DNA of 64,000 nt from Bacteroidales bacterium (GTDB lineage Bacteria > Bacteroidota > Bacteroidia > Bacteroidales > UBA932): the NCBI GenBank assembly GCA_017458265.1, contig JAFTFV010000051.1, positions 1 through 64,000 of the forward strand, given 5' to 3'. This document shows, in pieces, positions 51,438-59,563 of the stretch. Below the pieces are notes generated by a model. It was not told where the DNA came from and did not search any database. It was given only the letters and a program-made list of their open reading frames with translations. The first letter of the stretch is position 1. The number at the start of each line of letters is the position of its first letter. The translations under genes were made by a program, and so were the position numbers.

Positions 51438-53489
51438 GATTACCTTCAGTATTTCCAGTCCGTACTTTTCCCATAATCCCGGGCCGAATCCATTAACCGA
51501 CAGCATCTGCGCACGCGAATCAGGTTTAGTATCGGCAATCCCCAGCAAAGCTTTCTGATGCAGGATATGAAATGCCGGAACATCAAGCTCTTCAGCTTTT
51601 TTGCGCCGCCATGCTACCAGAGCCTCAACTAATTCAGGGTGCCGATTGTCCTTGTATATGTCTCGGGTCTCGATTTTCTTCTTTCTTGGCGCAGATGCTT
51701 CCTCAATGAATACCTGATTGCGAACGCTGCGGTAGCGATGCATGTCAAAACCGTCAGCTTTCACGTCCCGCAAAGTATCAAGATGAGCCTGATATTGAGG
51801 GAGCAAGTCTGCCGACAAGTTCTTGATTTGTTTTCTGACATCGGACGAATCCACTTCCACGGCTAAGAGTTCCCTTACAGGAAGGCATTCGAGACGGGGC
51901 AGGAAATAATCGCAGGCCTTGGAGACTCTTTCAGCAGTCCTTTCCGGATTGCCCTGAAGCGAGGCCAGCTGCCGACGGAATTTTTCAGCAACCGACTCCA
52001 AGTCAGCAGTTTCCTTTGCCGATTCTTCAAGCCGTTCCATCTGAGATGGGTATGTCCGCGACAAAGATGAATCCCTCCATATCTTTCTAAGCGACATAAG
52101 CAGACGCCTCAAAGTGTCAAAACTGAAGCAGGAACATAGTTCCTCCTGTTTGCACGACTGCTCATATGCTGGGAGAGAGTCTTTGATTGTATCAAGATCC
52201 AAAAAAGAGGAATGGAAGGAGGCAACCTCGGAGTCCCTGTAGAGGATGCTTGAATTCACTGGACTTGCAAGAGAGATACCCTCAAGGGAACGGCATCTGG
52301 ACAACGCGACATATACCTGTCCGAAAGCGAAAGCAGCTCCGGCATCAATGACAACATGGTCAAAGGTAAGGCCCTGGCTCTTGTGAATTGTAATCGCCCA
52401 TGCAGGCCTAAGCGGGAATTGACTGAATGTTCCAGATACTGCCTGAACTATTTCCCCAGATGCATCATCCATTGTGTACACGGTGTTTTCCCAGTCCGAG
52501 CGCGATACATCTATGATTTCCCCAGAATCGGCCTTCGCTGTAACACTCTCTGTGTCAAGTGCCGTGACAGTGCCCATCTTACCGTTGTAGTAGCGCCCTT
52601 CGGGGTCATTTCTGATGAACATTACTCTTGCTCCCACCTTCAATTTCAACTGGGGAGCTGCCGGATAAAGCGATTCTGGGTAATCTCCCTCAATATGGGC
52701 CGTGTATACAGTCCCGTCTCCAGGGAGGGCGTCCATTTTGGCAGTATTGATACCGTCTGCCTGCCAGTTATGTGTCGTGAGACGTATCCAATCATCAGCG
52801 TATGGTGCATTGACTCTGGAATTCAATTGCCTCAGCTGTTCACCTGAAATACGTGAATCACGTATGGCATTGAGTATGTTCAAGAAACCGCCATCTGACT
52901 GGCGATATACAGTCTGCAATTCAATAGTGATGTATGGGACTTGTCCCAATGCCTTGCTGTTGAAAAAATATGGTGATTTATAAACCCTTTCAATGAAAGG
53001 ACGCTCAGCCTCCGTAACCACGGGAGACAGTTGCTGAGCGTCACCTATCATGAGCAGCTGGATACCGCCGAAAGGCTTAGTGTTTCGTCTGTATCGCCTG
53101 AGAGTCATGTCAACTGCATCCAGAAGATCAGCCCTCACCATTGATATCTCGTCTATGATGAGAAGGTCCAATGTCCTGATGATCTTAATTTTATCCTTCC
53201 TGAGCCTACGGTACTGCTCTGGCATCTGATACTCCGTCCTCAACTCTGGGACATCCGGAAGATAAGGGCACAAAGGGAGCGAAAAGAAAGAGTGGATTGT
53301 ACTTCCGTGTGCATTGACCGCCGCGACTCCGGTGGGGGCAAGAACAACACAGCGCTTGGACGTGTTTTCCACAATATATTTCAGGAACGTCGTCTTCCCC
53401 GTTCCGGCCTTGCCTGTCAGGAATATGGACAATGACGTGTTCTCCACATATCTTTCCGCGATGGCAAACAAACTGTCTTTCTCTATCAT
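51426..53489 (-). CDS. PIF1/RecD-type SF1B helicase with C-terminal HRDC domain
   Basis: A 687-residue helicase. Walker A is FLTGKAGTGKTTFLKYI, motif II LLIIDEISMV, motif III LMIGDAQQLSPV, and the C-terminal motifs are AWAITIHKSQGLTFDHVVID and GQVYVALSRCRSL. An HRDC domain ends the protein (LVEALVAWRRKKAEELDVPA, VNGFGPGLWEKYG). This arrangement is a common Bacteroidota PIF1-like helicase, probably for replication fork or G-quadruplex maintenance. The ATG at 53489 is preceded at 4 nt by TATCTTTG. It lies between a RAYT gene and a repeat element; a functional tie to them is not shown. Confidence 0.88.
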   Translation of the reverse strand: MIEKDSLFAIAERYVENTSLSIFLTGKAGTGKTTFLKYIVENTSKRCVVLAPTGVAAVNAHGSTIHSFFSLPLCPYLPDVPELRTEYQMPEQYRRLRKDKIKIIRTLDLLIIDEISMVRADLLDAVDMTLRRYRRNTKPFGGIQLLMIGDAQQLSPVVTEAERPFIERVYKSPYFFNSKALGQVPYITIELQTVYRQSDGGFLNILNAIRDSRISGEQLRQLNSRVNAPYADDWIRLTTHNWQADGINTAKMDALPGDGTVYTAHIEGDYPESLYPAAPQLKLKVGARVMFIRNDPEGRYYNGKMGTVTALDTESVTAKADSGEIIDVSRSDWENTVYTMDDASGEIVQAVSGTFSQFPLRPAWAITIHKSQGLTFDHVVIDAGAAFAFGQVYVALSRCRSLEGISLASPVNSSILYRDSEVASFHSSFLDLDTIKDSLPAYEQSCKQEELCSCFSFDTLRRLLMSLRKIWRDSSLSRTYPSQMERLEESAKETADLESVAEKFRRQLASLQGNPERTAERVSKACDYFLPRLECLPVRELLAVEVDSSDVRKQIKNLSADLLPQYQAHLDTLRDVKADGFDMHRYRSVRNQVFIEEASAPRKKKIETRDIYKDNRHPELVEALVAWRRKKAEELDVPAFHILHQKALLGIADTKPDSRAQMLSVNGFGPGLWEKYGLEILKVIRDA

Positions 53490-53493
53490 GTCA

Positions 53494-53501
53494 CAAAGAT
53501 A
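53494..53501 (-). promoter_or_regulatory. -7 box of the helicase gene, possibly leaderless
   Basis: TATCTTTG on the minus strand ends 4 nt before the ATG at 53489. It lies in the 23-bp gap after the RAYT gene. No TTTG is seen 19-20 bp upstream. Confidence 0.4.
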
Positions 53502-53512
53502 ACAAAAAACAC

Positions 53513-54442
53513 TCACGGCAGCCTGAGGTATTTCCTAATTTGCCTTGGAGATATGTCGGTTTTCGAGCGAAGTCTGTTGAATACTTCCGTCCTGTCTTTC
53601 ATTCTTAGGATATCATGAATGTCACTGATGCCATATTCTTTTAAAAGGAGGCTTGTCATCTGGGCATAACATCTGTCTGACCTTCCGACGGATATCTCGT
53701 TCAGGTCATACTCTGAACCCGTTGTGGAATGAAGCGCAACAAGGTATTTGTCATAGCTGCCATCAAAGAAACTCAAGGCTGCATCATAGTCGATCACATT
53801 ATATGTCTTTACAATAAAGTCGGTCAACTGACGTTTCTCATTGATGTCAAGTTTCCTTGATATCCTTCCGAGCAGAGGATATGTCAAGGGAAGACACCGT
53901 TCCCTTTGTATTTCCACTTCTCGCAAAGAGTTCCGCAAAGCCCACGAAACATTTCGCTTTACCAGTCGGTCAGAAAACGGATGATCTGAGACGGCATAAG
54001 CAATGTAATTCCATCTGTATAATTCAGCACGTTTCACCAACTGTCTCTCAACCGGGTTGTTACCAACATATATCAGATTTGTTCTTGCATTCTTTGCCCC
54101 TATCTTCACAGCAGAACCATAAGGATTCTCAAACAGAGGACCTGATTGGCTGCACCATTCATTCTGCCTCCTCGCAAACAGCGAATTCAGGTCACGTTTA
54201 AAGGATGAAAGGCACTCAAGGCTTTCAGCGGCCAAACTGTCGTGGACATGATCCGGCATCTGGCATGTCCCATAAATCTTGATTCCATACTTTTCTGCCA
54301 GAAGGCAGTATGACGTAAAATAAACGAGATGGTCACTGACAGAATAAAATAACAATCCTCCATTCACTGTTCGCTGATAGCAGTGGGCCATAATTCCAGA
54401 CGCAATTCTTCTCTTCTCCATTGCCGTTTTTGAAACAAACAT
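53513..54442 (-). CDS. REP-associated tyrosine transposase (RAYT, Y1/HUH)
   Basis: A protein of about 309 residues of the IS200-like Y1 transposase superfamily. The HUH motif is MPDHVHDSL (His65 and His67 from the ATG at 54442). The conserved helix reads SFKRDLNSLFARRQNEW, and NLIYVGNNPVERQLVKRAEL contains the likely catalytic Tyr125 and the family NPV. The C-terminus adds a domain of about 130 residues with an HTH-like end (DISPRQIRKYLRL). RAYTs are single-copy genes thought to move or maintain REP palindromes. Here repeat elements lie on both sides. The frame extends upstream to 54508, but those codons belong to the inserted IS. Confidence 0.82.
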   Translation of the reverse strand: MFVSKTAMEKRRIASGIMAHCYQRTVNGGLLFYSVSDHLVYFTSYCLLAEKYGIKIYGTCQMPDHVHDSLAAESLECLSSFKRDLNSLFARRQNEWCSQSGPLFENPYGSAVKIGAKNARTNLIYVGNNPVERQLVKRAELYRWNYIAYAVSDHPFSDRLVKRNVSWALRNSLREVEIQRERCLPLTYPLLGRISRKLDINEKRQLTDFIVKTYNVIDYDAALSFFDGSYDKYLVALHSTTGSEYDLNEISVGRSDRCYAQMTSLLLKEYGISDIHDILRMKDRTEVFNRLRSKTDISPRQIRKYLRLP

Positions 54443-54573
54443 AAATAATCGTTTGCCTCCGTCAAACAATCGTAAGAAAAAAAGTGCGGTTTCACGGGAC
54501 ACCTGCAAATCTCCGGGTATAAATATTTGTAGAAACTGTGTACGTGGGGTATCTTTGCATAGATGTAACCTCT

Positions 54574-55005
54574 ATGCATATGTCCAGCGATTTACAGTTC
54601 AAGATCTACGAAGACTTCCTTCATTACTTTCTTCCCGACGGGCTGCTTGACTTCTTCGAGCCCGTGATGGCAGAGCAGAAGACACATATAAACCCTACGA
54701 CCAAAGCTCAAGTCCCGGCGCTTCATTTGTACTTTGACGAGCGAGACAACCGCACCGAAGAGACGCAGGACTACTCGCCGAAGGGGTTCACCGAGGAAAC
54801 AGTCCTGAATGACTTTCCTGTACGCGACAAGAAGTTGGTCCTGCACATCCGTCGCAGGCGCTGGCTCCGTCCGGATGGCAGCAGTTGCGTACTGGATGTA
54901 TATCCCCGTCTGGTGGCAAAAGGGACGCGGTTCTCGGAAGAGTTCGCCGGGTTCTTGAAAAAAAAATTTGGATACGACGCCAGTAACTGCACGTTCCCTG
55001 GGTAA
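54574..55005 (+). CDS. ISAon1 family transposase, N-terminal region ORF
   Basis: About 143 residues: LQFKIYEDFLHYFLPDGLLD, FFEPVMAEQKTHI, then KGFTEETVLNDFPVRDKKLV and LHIRRRRWLRPDGSS. This is the pattern of the separate N-terminal region protein annotated with ISAon1 elements. The frame ends 39 bp after a run of nine A (54958-54966); a shift into the +1 frame there joins it to the catalytic ORF. The ATG at 54574 is used because the -7 box at 54550-54557 lies upstream; an ATG at 54580 is also possible. Confidence 0.75.
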   Translation: MHMSSDLQFKIYEDFLHYFLPDGLLDFFEPVMAEQKTHINPTTKAQVPALHLYFDERDNRTEETQDYSPKGFTEETVLNDFPVRDKKLVLHIRRRRWLRPDGSSCVLDVYPRLVAKGTRFSEEFAGFLKKKFGYDASNCTFPG

Positions 55006-56044
55006 CACCTACCACGTAGACGGCGACAACCTTGAGCGCTCCTACAAGTACCATCTCAGCGATTACAGCACGTGGGTCCAGAAAGAGCACGCCGGAGACT
55101 GGGTCCTGGTGCCCGACAACATCGGAGAGCATCTGTGCATTGATGAGACCTCGCTTCAGGATGACTTGTTCACCATCCTGTCCAACAAGGCCGGTCACGG
55201 ACGGCAAGGCACAATCATTTCCATGGTGCGTGGCACCAAGGCCTGCGAAGTTATCAAAGTCCTCATGCAGATACCGGAGGAAGACCGGTTGAAGGTCAAG
55301 GAGGTGACGCTGGACATGTCGGAAAGCATGCGTTCCATCGTCGAACAGGTCTTTCCGAACGCCCTCATTACCCTGGACTGCTTCCATATCATCAAACGCT
55401 GCCTTGAAGCCGTGGAAGAACTCCGGCTCCGCTATAAACGCGATGCGCAGAAGAAGATCAAGAAACTCGAGCGACAGTTCAAGGTAAAGCTCAAGAGGAA
55501 TGCCTACCAGCGCAAATGGCGCCGCAAAAAGCACCCGAAAAAGTATCGGGGCAAGCGTCGCGGTCCGAAACCGCTGCGGCTGAACGCAAAGTTCCACCCG
55601 CCCGTGCTGGAGAACGGAGATACGCTTCTGGAATTGTTGTCACGGTCAAAATACGCCTTGACACAAACCTATGACAAGTGGTCTGCAAGGATGAAGGAGC
55701 GGATGAAACTACTCTTTACGAAGTATCCTAAGCTCAAGGAAGCCTATGATCTGGTCCACAAACTTCGCTCCATCTTCAAGAGCAAAAAACTCACAAGAGA
55801 TGCTGCCAAGGTGAAACTGCATGAATGGTATCAAACCATCGCAGACTGCTCGCTTCGTGAAGTGAAATCAGCCAGGGATGCTATCAAAGACAGGGAGGAA
55901 TATGTGCTGAACTACTTCATCAACCGCGCCACCAACGCGGCGGCAGAATCACTCAACTCCAAACTCAAGGGCTTCCGTGCTCAGGTAAGAGGTGTATCTG
56001 ATCTACCCTTCTTCATGTACAGAGTCTGTCAAATCTTTGGGTAG
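54968..56044 (+). CDS. ISAon1 family transposase, catalytic ORF
   Basis: A frame of about 358 residues with the DDE_Tnp_ISL3 domain. The DDE residues are visible in HLCIDETSL, EVTLDMSESM and TNAAAESLNSKLKGFR, with ALITLDCFHIIKRCLEAVEE as the ISL3 signature. A basic segment (RKWRRKKHPKKYRGKRRGPK) sits in the middle. There is no good start: the frame opens with TTG right after the A9 run, so expression as a fusion with the upstream ORF by slippage is likely. The protein looks intact, so the element may still be active. Confidence 0.8.
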   Translation: MDTTPVTARSLGNTYHVDGDNLERSYKYHLSDYSTWVQKEHAGDWVLVPDNIGEHLCIDETSLQDDLFTILSNKAGHGRQGTIISMVRGTKACEVIKVLMQIPEEDRLKVKEVTLDMSESMRSIVEQVFPNALITLDCFHIIKRCLEAVEELRLRYKRDAQKKIKKLERQFKVKLKRNAYQRKWRRKKHPKKYRGKRRGPKPLRLNAKFHPPVLENGDTLLELLSRSKYALTQTYDKWSARMKERMKLLFTKYPKLKEAYDLVHKLRSIFKSKKLTRDAAKVKLHEWYQTIADCSLREVKSARDAIKDREEYVLNYFINRATNAAAESLNSKLKGFRAQVRGVSDLPFFMYRVCQIFG

Positions 56045-56120
56045 TCATACCCGGAACTTTGCGGGTGAGCCGGTTTCACATCTTTTTTCTCTTTGGGCAA
56101 TAATTTACGATATGCATAAA

Positions 56121-56228
56121 CGTGAGTGGCAAATGTATATCCATCAACACTTTAACGAATATTCCCAAGGAAATATTTCCTTGGGAATATTCGTTAGCTC
56201 ACAGGATTACAATCATTTACCGCTCACG
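56121..56228. repeat. 108-bp REPIN-like element with 44-bp palindrome
   Basis: Ends CGTGAGTGGCAA (56121-56132) and TTACCGCTCACG (56217-56228). A perfect 44-bp palindrome occupies 56153-56196 with 20 nt on each side. The core CCCAAGG/CCTTGGG (56164-56185) lies 31 nt from each end. It lies downstream of alr and, before the IS inserted, about 94 bp upstream of the RAYT start. The palindrome could also end alr transcription. Confidence 0.85.
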
Positions 56229-56232
56229 GTCA

Positions 56233-57339
56233 CTACCGGATAACGATGCGCTCGATTCGGCGCGGGACGGAGGCGAGGATTTCGTAGGGGATGGTGCCAA
56301 GGATATCGGCAAGTTCCGTGACCTCGGGGTCTTCTCCGAAGATGGTGACGGTGTCGCCCACTTCGGCGGGGATGCCGGTGACGTCGAGCATGCACATGTC
56401 CATGCAGATGTTGCCGATGGTGGGTGCCCTGTGGCCGTTCACGCTGAACGAGGCGGCGCCGCGGCCGAGGTGACGGTCGATGCCGTCGGCATAGCCCACG
56501 GGGATGGTGGCGATGACGGTGCCTTCGCCGGCGTGGCCCCATCGGCCGTAACCTACGGTGTCTCCGGGCTGCAGGTGCTTGATTTGCAAAATCTTGCACT
56601 TGAGCGACGCAACGGGGGCAAGGCGGCGGCCGGGAATTGCGCTCACACCATATATGCCGATTCCCAGACGCACCATGTCAAACTGGTACTGCGGGAATCT
56701 CTCGATGCCGGCAGAGTTGAGGATATGGCGCATGGGCATGTAGCCGATGGCATCGGCAACCTGACCGGTAAGGCTTTTGAAGAGTTCTATCTGGGAGAGG
56801 GTGAAGGCGTCCTGCTCCGGATCCTCGGCAACGCAGAGGTGGGAAAACATGGACTTTACGCGTATCTCGGGGGTGGTTTTGATATAGTCCGTGAGGTCAT
56901 TGATTTCAGACTGGACGAAGCCCAGGCGGTGCATGCCGGTGTCCAGTTTGATGTGCACGGGGTAGTCCTTCATGCCGCGCTCCCTGAGTATCCCCACGAG
57001 TATCTTCAATGACTCCAGGTTGGGGATGCTGGGCTCCATGCGGGTGTCGATGATTTCATTGTAGAAATCAGTTCCGGCGGTGAGGACGATTATCGGCAGG
57101 GATATACCGTTTTTCCTGAGTTCGAGGCCTTCTACGGGGTATGCGACAGCGAGATAATCGGCCCCGGCGCGCTGCATCATGGCGGCAAATTCGACAGCGC
57201 CGTGACCGTAAGCGTTGGCCTTGACCAGAACAAGAAGCTTGGTCTTTGGCTCCAGAAGGGAGCGGAAATATCTGTAGTTCTCGGTGCAGCCTTTCAGCGA
57301 AAGCTCCAGCCTGGAGAAATCATCTGTGCCGATGTGCAT
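56233..57339 (-). CDS. alr: Alanine racemase
   Basis: A 368-residue PLP enzyme that makes D-alanine for peptidoglycan. The PLP Lys is in LLVLVKANAYGHGAVEF, the second catalytic base in VGYADGIDRHLGRGA, and HIKLDTGMHRLGF and RHILNSAG are further landmarks. It is full length. The divergent promoter region is shared with the metallopeptidase gene. A 108-bp palindromic element follows 4 bp past its stop. Confidence 0.95.
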   Translation of the reverse strand: MHIGTDDFSRLELSLKGCTENYRYFRSLLEPKTKLLVLVKANAYGHGAVEFAAMMQRAGADYLAVAYPVEGLELRKNGISLPIIVLTAGTDFYNEIIDTRMEPSIPNLESLKILVGILRERGMKDYPVHIKLDTGMHRLGFVQSEINDLTDYIKTTPEIRVKSMFSHLCVAEDPEQDAFTLSQIELFKSLTGQVADAIGYMPMRHILNSAGIERFPQYQFDMVRLGIGIYGVSAIPGRRLAPVASLKCKILQIKHLQPGDTVGYGRWGHAGEGTVIATIPVGYADGIDRHLGRGAASFSVNGHRAPTIGNICMDMCMLDVTGIPAEVGDTVTIFGEDPEVTELADILGTIPYEILASVPRRIERIVIR

Positions 57340-57356
57340 ATCTCATTTAAATCATG

Positions 57357-57385
57357 CAAAATTACGAAATAAAATTGTATTTTTG
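57357..57385. promoter_or_regulatory. Divergent promoters for alr and the metallopeptidase gene
   Basis: Minus strand TAATTTTG (57364-57357) gives alr a 17-nt leader. Plus strand TATTTTTG (57378-57385) gives the metallopeptidase gene a 17-nt leader with an AAGGAG ribosome-binding site, one of few Shine-Dalgarno-like sites in the window. Confidence 0.5.
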
Positions 57386-57402
57386 CAGAAAAGGAGAAGA
57401 TT

Positions 57403-58080
57403 ATGTCAAGCTCTGCGATTTGGATAATAATGATTGCTGTCATGGTTCTGAGCATGATAATCCAGAACATGCTGCAGTCCAGGTTCAAGAAGTATTCGGA
57501 AGTACCTCTTGGCCTGAGCGGTGCAGAAGTTGCATCCCGCATGCTTGCCGCTCACGGAATAAGAGATGTCCAGATAGTTTCCATCCCGGGAAAGCTCACT
57601 GACCACTACGACCCCACCACCAAGACCGTGAACCTTTCAGAAGAAGTGTACTACGGTCGCAGCGTTTCTGCGGCGGCAGTGGCCGCCCACGAATGCGGCC
57701 ACGTGGTGCAGCATGCTACAAAGTATGCATTCCTGCAGATGCGTTCCGCCCTGGTGCCTGTTGTGTCTTTCTCCAACAGCATCGTATCCTGGGTGCTTCT
57801 TGCGGGTGTCATTTTCGTCAACTCCTTCCCGTCACTGCTGTGGATAGGCATCGGCCTCTTTGCCATGACAACCCTTTTCAGTTTCATCACCCTGCCGGTA
57901 GAGATCAATGCCAGCGCAAGGGCAGTCAAGTGGCTGGAAACATCCGGTATAGTCACATATGAGACCAAGCCAATGGCCGTAGACGCCCTCAAGTGGGCTG
58001 CATACACCTACGTAATCGCCGCCATCGGCTCCCTTGCCACCCTCCTGTACTACATTTCCATGGCCCAGCGCAGGAACTAG
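57403..58080 (+). CDS. Membrane zinc metallopeptidase, YugP family
   Basis: A 225-residue inner-membrane protein of the Zn_peptidase_2 (YugP) family. An N-terminal transmembrane segment is followed by VEVPLGLSGAEVASRML-like and HYDPTTKTVNLSEEVYYGRS segments, the HEcGH zinc motif AAHECGHVVQHATKYA, and two or three more transmembrane segments with the late Glu of ITLPVEINASARAVKWL. Substrates are unknown. The gene is transcribed divergently from alr and ends just before a 108-bp repeat element. Confidence 0.88.
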   Translation: MSSSAIWIIMIAVMVLSMIIQNMLQSRFKKYSEVPLGLSGAEVASRMLAAHGIRDVQIVSIPGKLTDHYDPTTKTVNLSEEVYYGRSVSAAAVAAHECGHVVQHATKYAFLQMRSALVPVVSFSNSIVSWVLLAGVIFVNSFPSLLWIGIGLFAMTTLFSFITLPVEINASARAVKWLETSGIVTYETKPMAVDALKWAAYTYVIAAIGSLATLLYYISMAQRRN

Positions 58081-58086
58081 AATCGC

Positions 58087-58194
58087 CGTGAGCGGTAAGT
58101 ACTTGTAGAACATAAAGTTAACAGATATCCCCAAGGAGAATTCTCCTTGGGGATATCTGTTAATTCGCTAATAGCCAATCAGTTACCACTCACG
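58087..58194. repeat. 108-bp REPIN-like element with 46-bp palindrome
   Basis: Ends CGTGAGCGGTAA (58087-58098) and TTACCACTCACG (58183-58194). A perfect 46-bp palindrome lies at 58118-58163, with 19 nt on each side; the CCCAAGG/CCTTGGG core (58130-58151) lies 31 nt from each end. It fills the gap between the converging metallopeptidase and nadE genes, so the palindrome may also act as a bidirectional terminator. Confidence 0.85.
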
Positions 58195-58195
58195 T

Positions 58196-58933
58196 TTAAG
58201 GTTCGAAGTGCGGAATGGGCTTCAGCTTGAAGAGGTTCAGTTCATGCTTGCGGTCGATGAGGGCCTTTGTGGCGGGGTCTTCGCAGATGCCGGTGCGGAT
58301 ATACTTGTCAAGAACGGCGTAGGTAAAGCCAAGGTTGTCCTCGTCAGTCTTGCCGCAGAGGCCGTCAGAGGGCGTTTTTTCCACAAGGTCTACAGGCAGG
58401 CCGATTTCCTTTCCCACTGCAATCACCTCTGCTACCGTAAGTCCTCCGAGGGGTGAAAAGTCACCGGCGGCGTCTCCGTAGCGGGTGCTGTAGCCAACCC
58501 AGTCCTCTGAGAGGTTGCACGTATTAGCCACACGGCCGTTGTTGGACTGTGACACTGCATAGAGCGCCGTCATCCTTATGCGTGGCGCCATGTTGATGCG
58601 GGTCTGGTCGCTTGCGGCATGTCCAAGTTTTGCTTCCACCTCTTCCATAAGTGCGGTGAAAGTTGTGCCGATATTGATGTCGTACCTCTTTATTCCAAGA
58701 TGATTGATGAGTTTGATGCTGTCTTCAATGTCGGGCTGGACACCGTTGGGCATGGTTACGCCTATTACCCTGTCTTTTCCAAGTGCCTTGACGCAAAGGC
58801 CGGCCACCACGCTGCTGTCCTTTCCACCGGATATGCCGATAACGGCATTACAGCCCTTGCCGTTCTCCTCGAACCAGTCCTGTATCCATTTCACCGCTGC
58901 TGCGGCAGTCTTTTTTGCATCGAACTTTTCCAT
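58196..58933 (-). CDS. nadE: NAD+ synthase, ammonia-dependent type
   Basis: A 245-residue synthetase that amidates nicotinic acid adenine dinucleotide. The PP-loop is AVIGISGGKDSSVVAGLCVK; NTCNLSEDWVGYSTRYGDAA and EKTPSDGLCGKTDEDNLGFT are the NaAD- and ATP-binding segments. There is no glutaminase domain, so ammonia is the donor. The stop lies 1 bp from a repeat element. Confidence 0.93.
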   Translation of the reverse strand: MEKFDAKKTAAAAVKWIQDWFEENGKGCNAVIGISGGKDSSVVAGLCVKALGKDRVIGVTMPNGVQPDIEDSIKLINHLGIKRYDINIGTTFTALMEEVEAKLGHAASDQTRINMAPRIRMTALYAVSQSNNGRVANTCNLSEDWVGYSTRYGDAAGDFSPLGGLTVAEVIAVGKEIGLPVDLVEKTPSDGLCGKTDEDNLGFTYAVLDKYIRTGICEDPATKALIDRKHELNLFKLKPIPHFEP

Positions 58934-58952
58934 ATGTCATTCCATTTTTCCA

Positions 58953-58970
58953 CAAAAATAGTTAAATTTG
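58953..58970. promoter_or_regulatory. Divergent -7 boxes for nadE and the DJ-1 gene
   Basis: Minus strand TATTTTTG (58960-58953), 19-nt leader to nadE. Plus strand TAAATTTG (58963-58970), 16-nt leader to the DJ-1 gene. The two boxes are only 2 bp apart, so the promoters should compete. Confidence 0.5.
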
Positions 58971-58986
58971 GGAAAATCTACAGCAT

Positions 58987-59559
58987 ATGAAAGGAGTAAC
59001 AATCTTTTTGGCTTCCGGTTTTGAGGACATGGAGGCTCTTTCAACCCGTGACGTTCTCATCCGCGGTGGAATAGACGTGAACCTGGTATCGATTACCGAC
59101 GAATATATGGTAGAAAGTTCCCACGGCCTTTCCGTGGGCGTTGACTCCAACCGTCACGACTTCGAGTTCGAGGAAAGCGGAACCACACGTGAAGACGTCA
59201 TGATATTCCCCGGCGGCATGCCCGGCTCCAAGAACCTGGCCTCGGACGCAGACCTCATGCTCCTCATGCGCGAACATTACGAAGCCGGCGGCACCGTGGC
59301 GGCAATCTGCGCCGCTCCCGGACTGGTACTCTCACAACTTGACGATGTCAAAGGCGTGAAATTCACCTGCTTTGACGGTTTCGAAGGAGCCATGATTGCC
59401 AAAGGAGCAGTGTATACTCCCGAAAAGGCCGTCGTGGACGGCCGCATCATCACCGGCCGCGGCGCCGGCTGCGCCGTGGACTTTGCCCTCGCCATAGTCG
59501 AATATCTCCGTGGCAGCGAGGTGGCCGCAAACGTACGTCACGGTCTCATGCTCGATTAA
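58987..59559 (+). CDS. DJ-1/PfpI family protein
   Basis: A 190-residue DJ-1-like protein. The nucleophilic Cys is in VAAICAAPGLVL, with the conserved Glu in ASGFEDMEALST and a His-containing C-terminus. The family includes glyoxalase III/deglycase-type enzymes that detoxify methylglyoxal; the precise activity is debated. The LOG-type gene begins 4 bp after its stop. Confidence 0.9.
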   Translation: MKGVTIFLASGFEDMEALSTRDVLIRGGIDVNLVSITDEYMVESSHGLSVGVDSNRHDFEFEESGTTREDVMIFPGGMPGSKNLASDADLMLLMREHYEAGGTVAAICAAPGLVLSQLDDVKGVKFTCFDGFEGAMIAKGAVYTPEKAVVDGRIITGRGAGCAVDFALAIVEYLRGSEVAANVRHGLMLD

Positions 59560-59563
59560 CGCC

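Larger units (their letters stand above)
54496..56070 (+). mobile_element. ISAon1-type insertion sequence (ISL3-like DDE)
   Basis: A 1575-bp element with two ORFs. Its ends share an imperfect inverted repeat of about 24 bp: the left has CACCTGCAAATCTCCGGGTAT (shown in part) and the right, reverse complemented, CACCCGCAAAGTTCCGGGTA. It is flanked by the 9-bp direct repeat CGGTTTCAC at 54487-54495 and 56071-56079, a likely target duplication. The insertion is just upstream of the RAYT gene. An own promoter box TATCTTTG lies at 54550-54557. Confidence 0.8.

Noticed and set aside
51426..54442. Helicase plus RAYT as an antiphage defence pair
   Set aside because: The PIF1/HRDC helicase is a common chromosomal protein in the phylum and has its own promoter box; adjacency alone does not support a joint defence role.
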